Source: Tricholomella constricta
Lineage: Eukaryota; Basidiomycota; Agaricomycetes; Agaricales; Lyophyllaceae
Direction of reading: 5' to 3'
NCBI GenBank assembly: GCA_013368375.1
Contig: JAACJP010000038.1
Location: 248,001-312,000, forward strand
Length of the DNA stretch: 64,000 nucleotides
A program made the translations under genes and the position numbers. Positions 56,430 through 64,000 of this stretch are shown piece after piece; the stretch's first letter is position 1; each line of letters starts with the position of its first letter. The notes beneath the pieces are model-generated. The model saw nothing but the letters and a program-made list of their open reading frames with translations. It made no database searches and was not told the DNA's origin.

Positions 56430-59400
56430 CTATTCTATGACATCGCTGCCACCGATAGTTGCAGTGACGGCAGCGATTCGACTACGAGCATCATTAACGT
56501 AGCTAGAAACTGACTTCCACAAGTTGTCAAAGTGACTGGCCATCGTTCGGCGTAGAGCAGCCTGGCATTCTGCATACGCCCGTAGACCCTCTCCGCGCGG
56601 TGTACCCTCCTTCTCTGGACCAGACTCAGCTTTTGTTCGCCACCAACGCTCCTGCCAATTTAGGAACCGCAAAACACGCTCCATCTCCTCTTGCAGAAGG
56701 TCTACTTCCTCTTTGAAACGCATTGCTCTAGCCCGTGACTTGCACCATTCGATAGGAAGGCCTGATATGAATGTCAACAACGAAGAGGTCTATGATGAAT
56801 AATTACTTACCGTCACGGAAGGCGGGGTCGTTCTCATCTGTTCCTGCTACTCCAACGGTTCGCCATATCCACGATATCGTGCGTCGCCCTTCAGAAACAC
56901 CATCATCCTCGGACATCTCCCGTATATCGCCAGCTGCCAGTGGCTGCAGAGACGGTGGACAGACCACTTTGAGGAGATTTGCAAGCTGCATCAGAGCCAC
57001 ATACGCGGCACGGTACTCCTCAGCACTCATATCGATTCTCGCCTGGACCGTTGCAATGGCATTCCGGGCCCGAGTATTTGCATGTTGTCCACGCACAAAT
57101 CGGTCCTTGAATTTGTAGAGATAGGATCGAATCTGTAAATTTCGCCGCATGCTGTCGAGCGCTTCTTCAGCCTGAGCGGTGCGCAGCTCCCATTCAATTC
57201 TTGCAAGCCGGATGTCGAAGGAGACTCTGTGTCCCACCTGGGAAGGCAGCCACAGGGGGTACTCGTGTATTGCAGGGGAGAGAGATTTAGTTTGGGCATC
57301 TGCTCGACGTAATACGACGACTGACGGCATGTAGAGTTGTTGTCGCTGCGTCCATATAGCGATCTTGCGGGTCAGGGCATTGGTTCGCAGTTGTAGTCTT
57401 GTTTTCTGCCGGTCCTGTGCATGTGCCCATACCTTGGATGACTCGACTTTAATAGAACGTCTGTTGATGTCCATTAGCGATGCCCGCGTTGCCGTTCAGC
57501 GACTCACTGCTCGGCTTCGATGTCAAGTCCTGCTGATATCAGGACACTGGGGGTGACATTGATGTCAAGGGCTATATCGCGGCCAGTAGCGATAGCCTGA
57601 GCCTCCTCCTCTGCCATACGCCGACGGACAGCGGCTTGAGTGGGCACTGAAATGGTGTAAGCACTATGAAGCGCAAGTAAAAGGAAGGGACATACAGTCA
57701 ATTCTACTCTCATATGGATTTGGCTGGAGCGGGTCTCTCTCCCATGCTTCAACCTCTGCAGCCCATTCCGCGGTGCTCGCTGGTGGGAGAGAGCTTGTCA
57801 GCTCTGCGTGTGCGACTACATGGTCGGCCATATCGCTCGCCGCGGCTTTCAGCTTGCGCAGTAATGTTGGGCCTGTCATAAGGTGGATTACCGATGGTAT
57901 AATAGACTCGAATGTGTAATAACATACCCATTCCTACTACCTTTCGCCAGTTATAATCACCAAAGTGGGCGTCTAGTGTATCCCTTCGAGATCCCGGCCC
58001 CATCTCCTTAGTACTGGTAGCCAGTGGGTTCACCTCTGCCCATCCTCTCTCTGCGGCCTCCCCATCAGTACGCCCAACACCCGGCGTGAGGTTCAGCGAG
58101 AACCTGGTGCGACAAAGGGCTACATGCGCAGGAAGGTGGAATTTTGGTACCAAGAACTTTACATATACCTTTCCGTTGAACAGGAAAAACTTATGGTCGA
58201 GGCGATACATCCGTTCTTGAAGATTGACTGACCATTGGCAGGCGATGTCGTATGCGACGAAGAAGGCCAGAATTTGCGAACCTACGATGCTTTTCCAAAA
58301 GAGGTAATCCATGTTCACGTACCTGTCGCCGTAGATTTAGTAAGCTCCTGATACTTGGGCTATGAGACAACTTACCTCTCGCCCATTTGCAAGTCTCCAA
58401 CAGCCCGTGGACGCTTCATATTGTGACGAGCACACTCAATTGTCCCTACGCCTGTGGCCGCGTGGCCTTGTCCAGGTTTTGAATTTGAGAGATTGACAGC
58501 GTCGTGACGTGAGCACGTTGATTTCTATTCCTGAAGCGTCAGATTCGTTCGAAATACATGTACAATGCAGCCAGTAACGTACCGGCTCCTTCTCATCCTT
58601 ATAAGCCTCGAGGTGAGCTTTGTATTCGTTCTCCTTGACGAAATATGCGAAACCCTGACCCAAATCGGGGTCGGCCTTGTCGCTCGAGACATCCTTCCGT
58701 TTGAGACGGAAATTGGCGTCGATACCTAGGAACAATCCATATAACCATCTTTGACATGATCAGTACCTTCGCAAAAAAATGGCAGGAGGGTCGCAGACTT
58801 ACCGTCTGTCGAGAGGTGCGTCCTCCCAGCCCTCTGGTAAATTCTTTCCCGGTTGGGGGCAGGCGGGGCAGAGAACTGCACATTCACCCTCTTGTGTTTT
58901 CGATACAGGGCCATCTGGGTCATGCCCTCGTGCGGCTCGCTTCATCATCTTCAGATACCGCCATTGTCGAATGACACGCAGGAAGCTCGGGTAGCGATCC
59001 TGATGCGAAGTGAACACTCTTTGCATCTACAGAAAGCGACGGACTTCACCTTTGGAGGGCTAGTGCCCGTATTGTCTGTCATACGCGCTAACGATTGATA
59101 ATACTCGAACGCGGAAACTTTTGAAGCATAGGAAAGGATTTCATATGCCTCAAGTGCTCGGAACGTGGTGGCAGTCTTCGGATTGATGCAAGTTGCAGGA
59201 TATAATCGGTGGCGAAGCAGTTGTACGGTGTGTAGATGACTAGTATGACCGCAGCCGCAGAAGTCGAGGCCCACGCTGTGAATTGCTCGAATATCGATGA
59301 CGGTAAAATCGTCGCCCGGGCTAGGTTGTGGATTGGGGCACTGTATACCTCGCGCATGTCCAAGTTGCATACGCAAGCCAAGTGCCTTGAGACTCGTCTT

Positions 59401-60048
59401 CTCAAAGAAGGTACCATTCCATCGCTGCATGACAGAAAAATCAGCCAAATGGTGCTGCTACGCTGCAGATTGGACTTACACGAATCCTATGGAAAGGGCT
59501 GATAGCGTGTTGGCTAACGATGCACCCTTGGCAGTGCAGTTGGCGGTTGGAGCAATCAAGGCACTCAAACTCGGCAGGGTTCCTCTCACTTTCTGAACAC
59601 TTAAGGCAGACGTTCGTCGGTGCCTCCCCCCGGCCCTCAAGAGTAATCATCTCCTCCAAGTACTTTTCACGGTGCGCGAGCCATACCCTCATTGGCTCAT
59701 CCTAAATAAATCTTGAGCGTCAACAAAGAAAGCAAAACGAGGTTTACATACCCCAGCTGTACGCCTCCGTCCTCCTGTTTCAATAGATATATCTTGAAGG
59801 TGATCCATATATGCCACATCGAACATTTCCTCCTCTTCGCCGAGTACAGATGGGAGCTCCGAGTCAGTACCATGAGTTGTATCAGCAGCGGAAGTTTCTG
59901 TTGAGATGAACGAAGTGGAGACATGGATATGGCCCCCAGTGCCAGTATAGCAAGTGCTTCGATGCTTAGTTTCAGTTGGAGCAGTGGTCCGCCGAGGGTG
60001 TGGATCGTGAAAAATTAGTCCGTATTTCTTACTGCGACCACGACCCAT
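56430..60048 (-). CDS. KDZ transposase B with CxC2 cysteine cluster
   Basis: Multi-exon gene on the minus strand from MGRGRSKKYGLIFHDPHPRR to IGGSDVIE-TAG. Seen: CxC2 cluster (CLKCSESERNPAEFECLDCS, LHCQGCIVSQHAISPFHRI), CGCGHTSHLHTVQLLRHRLY, FLGIDANFRLKRKDVSSDKA, CSRHDAVN, TIECARHNMKRPRAVGDLQM, catalytic FFVAYDIACQWSVNLQERM, VPKFHLPAHVALCRTRFSLN, GVGRTDGEAAERGWAEVNPL and the C-terminal KDRFVRGQHANTRARNAIAT. The splice sites I followed are usable and keep frame. It is clearly diverged from transposase A, so it is not a recent copy. It may be functional. Confidence 0.92.
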
Positions 60049-60241
60049 GTTCAAGAGAAAAGCTTTACAAATATGAGTAAACAACCTGCCAGTTGCGCTT
60101 GTATCCTGCATTGCCCGACACACTGCACATTGTGATCATCTTGGGCCATGTAAGTTCATTCCCTTCAACCCATTCAAAGAAATACTCATCGATGACCAGT
60201 AACGCTTGTCAATTATCAAGCGCATTTCTCTCTGTTTCAAT
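60049..60241. promoter_or_regulatory. Shared upstream region of KDZ B and the small basic-protein gene
   Basis: 193 bp separate two diverging start codons (60048 minus, 60242 plus). Likely a bidirectional promoter. No core element was identified. Confidence 0.5.
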
Positions 60242-60954
60242 ATGGGCCGACGGGCGAAGTATCTGACCCTCGATGAGCGTAAAGCAGGGGCACGAGCACG
60301 CCACAGAGAATACGCTGCGACTGCACAGTGAGTGTCTGTAGTCTTGAAAGAACACACATTTCAATTACATGTGACATAAGTTGTCAGAAATTGCGTGCCG
60401 CTCAAAACCATCGAGCATACAAGGCACGCGTACCATCGGCAATTCTCACTGGCTTTCGTATCCCTACCCTCTCTGACGAACTCTTTGCCCTTGCCGATGA
60501 CCCTCTCTCAAACTCGCGTATTTTCCAACAAGCGCTACGAAGCAGTGACGCACTCGAGGACACCGACTATGCAGACTCACAACTTGCCGAATGGAACAAT
60601 CTGTCTCGACTGGCGTCTCCCTCCCCAGAGCATCCCCATCTACTGCTCGATGCACTGCAAGGATATCGTATGCGACTTCTGCGAGAGAGTGAAGATCGGC
60701 GGCTGCAGCGCTACGAGTCATTGGCATTGGAAGAATTTTTAGCAGAGGTTCACGCGGAAATGATGGCTCATTACAGGCAATGGACCGAGATACGCGACAT
60801 GATGGAGCATCTACCTCTGGGGTTCGGTGCAGATATGGGTCAAGGAATGTTGCATTGGGAGGCGCGAAGGGTCTGTCATTTGAAGGACGATTTGATAGCA
60901 CTTTCTAAGGGATCAGACGCCTTTCTCGGAGTCTATGTAAATCGCTGGTCGTAG
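60242..60954 (+). CDS. Small KDZ-linked protein with basic N-terminus
   Basis: Two exons (60242-60327, 60381-60954), 219 residues. The N-terminus is strongly basic with a repeated layout: LTLDERKAGARARHREYAAT then KLRAAQNHRAYKAR across the intron, resembling a DNA-binding basic region (bZIP-like N-x-R-A-x pattern, without a clear leucine zipper). The rest is helical and acidic: LPDELFALADD-like TLSDELFALADDPLSNSRIF, RYESLALEEFLAEVHAEMMA, HYRQWTEIRDMMEHLPLGFG and ARRVCHLKDDLIALSKGSDA. Diverges from KDZ transposase B. It may be an accessory or regulator of that element, by position only. Confidence 0.7.
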
Positions 60955-61910
60955 TTAGTTATTATAATATACTACAAATTGTATGCTTATTGTAATGTAC
61001 TACAAATTGTATGCGGTACAACTTCAACTAATGCGCATCGAGGAAATAAAGGTTCGTCCCTTATGTGTTTCTTTCCAGTGTATATGTATCGACAAGCGGG
61101 GCAATTCGGATGTTTCTTAGTGGCCTGTGTACTTTCAATGCACTTTGAATTCCGATTACTGTGAGAGGAGGAGAACAGTTGAACCATAAGTTCAATAGTC
61201 ATTCGCAGGTCAACGGTCGGGTTGAATCTTGACTGAATACCTGGTTACGATGCAACATTTATTTCATTCGATGACCTCCTTAGATATTTGATCTACTTGC
61301 TCAGACAGAAAGTATCGCGCTTCTTTTGTAATTTGGCGGTTTACTGGAAGTCATTTGACTTATATTCCTTATGCTAGACGCTGAATACATGTCGAGGTCA
61401 ATCTCAGTAGGGATTTATACGTCCCCTGATTGGCTGATCGAACGGTCCGATATTCCTAACGATCAGCTCGATCGACAGGATTGGGCCTGATCAGATCTGA
61501 AATGAGATCTATCCACTTCGCGCTCCCACTCCAGCGGAAAGGCCTCTCACTGTAGCTGAGCACTTGACGGCAACATGTTTCTCATTGGACGGTTTCTTTC
61601 TCTCATTGGAATTTATTTGGAGTAATTTTTTTTTATTTTTTTTTTCGGGTTCAGGAAGGGGGAAGATATCGGTAAAGAGAGGGTGTGGTGAACGGGATAG
61701 GTCTGCGGGGTAAAAAAAATAAAGTCCAAAATATAGCAAGATGATAGATACGGGGTATGATCAAGATAAGGTACATTAGCAGGTGGCAGTAGATATATCA
61801 ATGACAGCGTAAGAGCACGACGGTGAGCAGAAATCAAAGACGGCAGCAGAAGAAGGTGGAGTATACAGTACACGAGGCTGCGAATAAGTCCAAAAAATTA
61901 CTACCACTCC
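60955..61910. other. Intergenic, no gene seen
   Basis: AT-rich. It includes a 22-bp tandem duplication (TACTACAAATTGTATGC twice near 60970-61013) and a T-rich tract near 61625-61645. The small open frames show no coding character. Confidence 0.6.
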
Positions 61911-62942
61911 TCAAGGAACAATCGCCACGACACCAGTGCGCACAGCATCAGCAAACGCCAATTCTGCCAAGGCTCGGCTTCGAAACCGCGCATAGACTGC
62001 ACCCGACACCGACACAACATAGGGAGCCACATTTTGCCTAGATAACAGTCATTTTAAGGCCGTAAATATTAGTGACCTGGACTGACCAGTGAGCGAAAAC
62101 TCCGACACGCCTGCCCCGTGTGATCGTGTACCAACGAAGAGTGGGGTCGAAATCATCTACATATGTAATTAGCTCCATCCGAGACTGTATCATAAGCAAC
62201 ATACCTTCTTCACCGTCGCTGACTTCGATCGGACCATACACCATGCTCCCGCTGCTCGCAGGGGCAGGGACAGCAGCAGGGATGGCAGAAGGAGAAGCAG
62301 CGGCAGAAGGAGCGGCAGCGGTAGAAGGAGCGGCAGCGGTAGAAGGCGCGGCAGTGGTAGGGGTGGCGGTGGAAGGAGGTGCGGCATTAGAAGGAGGGGC
62401 AGCGATAGAAGGAAGGGCGGCAGTAGAAGGAGGGGCAATGATAGAAGAAGGGGTGATGGTAGGAAGAGCAGCGGCAGAGGTGTCTGCCTTGCTGAGGAAT
62501 GCTGAGGTGGGGCCAGGGGCTACAATGCGTGAGGGCTCAAGACGTTACTGATTAGGGATGTACTCACATGCAGCTTGGGCCGACGATGTCAAGGGGCCTG
62601 CAGATACTTGAGTTCAGTTTGCGATACCTACAAGTGAATACCTACCAGTAGGGGCGGTGCTGCCAGAGCCACCGGCACTGAAGGAAACGGACAAAGAGCC
62701 AGAGACGTCGTTGGGGAGAATGACCTGGTCAGGCAGGGAGGCGGTGAGAGTCGTGGTCGACACCGGGTCGCCCACAGTCAGGATGATCCCTAAGTGGATG
62801 TTGTCAGTAATGCGCGTGGATAACAAATGAAAAAAAAACGCACGGCCTCCAATGGCCAAGGCGGCCAGGAGTTCAGCGAGTGTCGCAGAAGAGGGTGCTG
62901 CGCGTGCAGCTCCGTCGTCTGTCACATTTTGGTTCTGAGTCA
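61911..62942 (-). CDS. Protein with Ala/Pro-rich linker and C-terminal RNase H1 N-terminal (hybrid-binding) domain
   Basis: Several exons on the minus strand, starting MTQNQNVTDDGAARAAPSSA. After LTVGDPVSTTTLTASLPDQV comes a linker of about 20 PSTAA-type repeats (62260-62460), then GPIEVSDGEEG. The C-terminus reads LRWYTITRGRRVGVFAHW, a 49-nt intron (62086-62038), then NVAPYVVSVSGAVYARFRSR and ELAFADAVRTGVVAIVP-TGA. This is the RNase H1 N-terminal/viroplasmin fold, which binds RNA-DNA hybrids. The last exon is easily missed because the intron can be read through to an earlier stop. No RNase H catalytic domain follows. Function unknown. Confidence 0.8.
62262..62460 (-). repeat. Coding microsatellite-like Ala/Pro/Ser repeats
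   Basis: Imperfect 18- and 24-bp units of the type GGAGCGGCAGCGGTAGAA (plus strand), encoding PSTAAA and related units on the minus strand. Confidence 0.8.
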
Positions 62943-63234
62943 TAGTAAAGAGCCGAGAGGGGGTAGAGGCGGAGGTAAAAAGTTTAAGCGGGGTGGTGGC
63001 GTTCAGGGTCTGATTGGTGATTATATATGCCCCACTTTTTTGAAAGCGTTGATTGGCTGGAAAGTTGATCAAACTAGCTAGTTCATAAATTAAGGTTTGG
63101 ATCCGGTGATCCCGGATGTCGGCTTGTCGAGTTGTCTGGGGTCACAAAGATTTGTTCCTGGAATCTTGAAGCCAACAGAAAAGTGTGTCATTGAATTTTA
63201 TTAACTCCGTTGGGTGCCTTAACCGATCATTTAG

Positions 63235-64000
63235 ATGCCGCAACCTATGTGGGCGTCGGTGGCTCAACAGGCCTTTTTGAAAATTCGCATTCCTGAGTAC
63301 ATGGAAGCCCAGAAAGCTGGGGACTACGGGCCTTTCTGGGAGCAGCTGTACATTGAGTGGGGGAAAGCCTTTCCCGAGGACAATTTTTCGCTACCGGAGT
63401 TACCAGAACATGACTCGGAGGGCGCAAAATTCAAGAGTCCTAACCTTCCCAGGCCTGCACGTCAAGCGGTTCATTTTGCTTATTTGTATCAATGGGGCCA
63501 CGCTGACACAATGATTGTATTCAGCAGCTCCAGACTTGGTATCGGTGGCGGTGTGGGGCCAAGGGCCGTTCTACCGAAAAAATCCGCAAGGCAGCCGGAG
63601 CGCTATTCGAACGCTCCCGTTTGAGTACCCGCCCAGAGATCTATTCTAAGCTTTATTACGAGGACAAGATCAAGCCCTATGTTACGGCTGAAGTCAGAAG
63701 GCGAGGTGCAGTCAAGCGTGGTGAAAAGCTCACCATCACGACAGAGGTAACAAGGCAACGCTGGGAGGCGGAGACGGATGATATGATAAGGGCTGAGGTC
63801 GAGACTGTGTTGAAGGAATTGATCGCCAAGAGGTCGGAGCCGACGCCGTCCACACCCGAACAGTTTCTGCAGTGAGTCTGGCCCTGAACGCAATTCCTAC
63901 CTACTCATCCGATTCATTCCCCAGGGCCATTGAAGAATGTCCTAAAGTCCTTGGCCGTTTCCTCAACACTCTGGCAGAGAAGACTGGATGGTCATTTTCA
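63235..64000 (+). CDS. Uncharacterised transposon-linked protein, 5' part
   Basis: Starts MPQPMWASVAQQAFLKIRIP with EYMEAQKAGDYGPFWEQLYI and EWGKAFPEDNF. It then changes frame near 63615, between RAVLPKKSARQPERYSN and STRPEIYSKLYYEDKIKPYV. It continues TEVTRQRWEAETDDMIRAEV and TPSTPEQFLQ to a donor near 63871, and a next exon AIEECPKVLGRFLNTLAEKT runs off the window. The pattern WxSxxQQxFLxxRIPxYxEAQ followed later by YSxLYYExKxKPxV is one I have seen in recurrent Agaricomycete hypothetical proteins near mobile elements. No good intron covers the frame change, so this copy may carry an indel. Confidence 0.6.

Noticed and set aside
50983..60954. TET/JBP dioxygenase associated with KDZ elements
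   Set aside because: No H-x-D dioxygenase motif set was found; the only 2OG dioxygenase in the window is Tpa1, far away.
62120..62551. Plus-strand Ala/Glu/Gly-rich protein
   Set aside because: Antisense of the PSTAA linker in the RNase H1-N domain gene.

Overview
The window reads as nuclear DNA of a basidiomycete mushroom-forming fungus (Agaricomycetes). Genes are cut by many 50-70 bp GT-AG introns. The recognisable families fit that group: a BCS1-type AAA ATPase, laccase, a CBM1 exon, chromodomain Ty3/gypsy and Ty1/copia elements, a Plavaka (CACTA-like) transposase, and two KDZ transposases with their CxC2 cysteine cluster. No tRNA, rRNA or CRISPR was found.

Layout. (1) 1-8.8 kb: unrecognised minus-strand genes, an orphan CBM1 terminal exon, a complete Tpa1/Ofd1 prolyl hydroxylase gene, and a decayed DIS3/Rrp44 fragment fused to a helical exon. 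(2) 8.8-18 kb: a deleted copia element, then a Ty3/gypsy element with 152-bp LTRs and a 5-bp target duplication. The gypsy element sits inside a second, inverted copy of the helical exon. (3) 18.6-21.6 kb: an apparently intact BCS1-like ATPase. (4) 22-32.4 kb: a row of broken host genes, namely 5'-truncated laccase, dead 3-ketoacyl-CoA thiolase, the 3' part of a fungal transcription factor and the 3' part of an APN1 endonuclease. (5) 33-36.3 kb: mostly non-coding, with GC-rich hairpins and duplicated blocks. (6) 36.4-46.7 kb: a Plavaka transposase and three uncharacterised genes of the kind that accompany transposons. (7) 47-61 kb: a 120-bp minisatellite, a triplicated leader with CRE-like sites, a 701-residue protein of unknown function, and two tail-to-tail KDZ transposases separated by about 1.8 kb of roughly 120-bp satellite units; a small basic-protein gene lies back to back with the second KDZ gene. 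(8) 61.9-64 kb: a gene with an RNase H1 N-terminal domain and the start of another uncharacterised gene.

How it fits together. Only Tpa1 and BCS1 look like working housekeeping genes. Most of the rest is transposons, their likely partners and dead host-gene fragments. Many broken genes carry changes that look like C:G to T:A transitions (CGA or CAA to stop, Asp to Asn, Cys to Tyr), as expected if a methylated or silenced compartment decays by deamination. The most informative items are a textbook -1 frameshift signal between gag and pol of the gypsy element, the symmetric KDZ-satellite-KDZ arrangement, and a 21-nt laccase micro-exon that encodes a copper-ligand motif.
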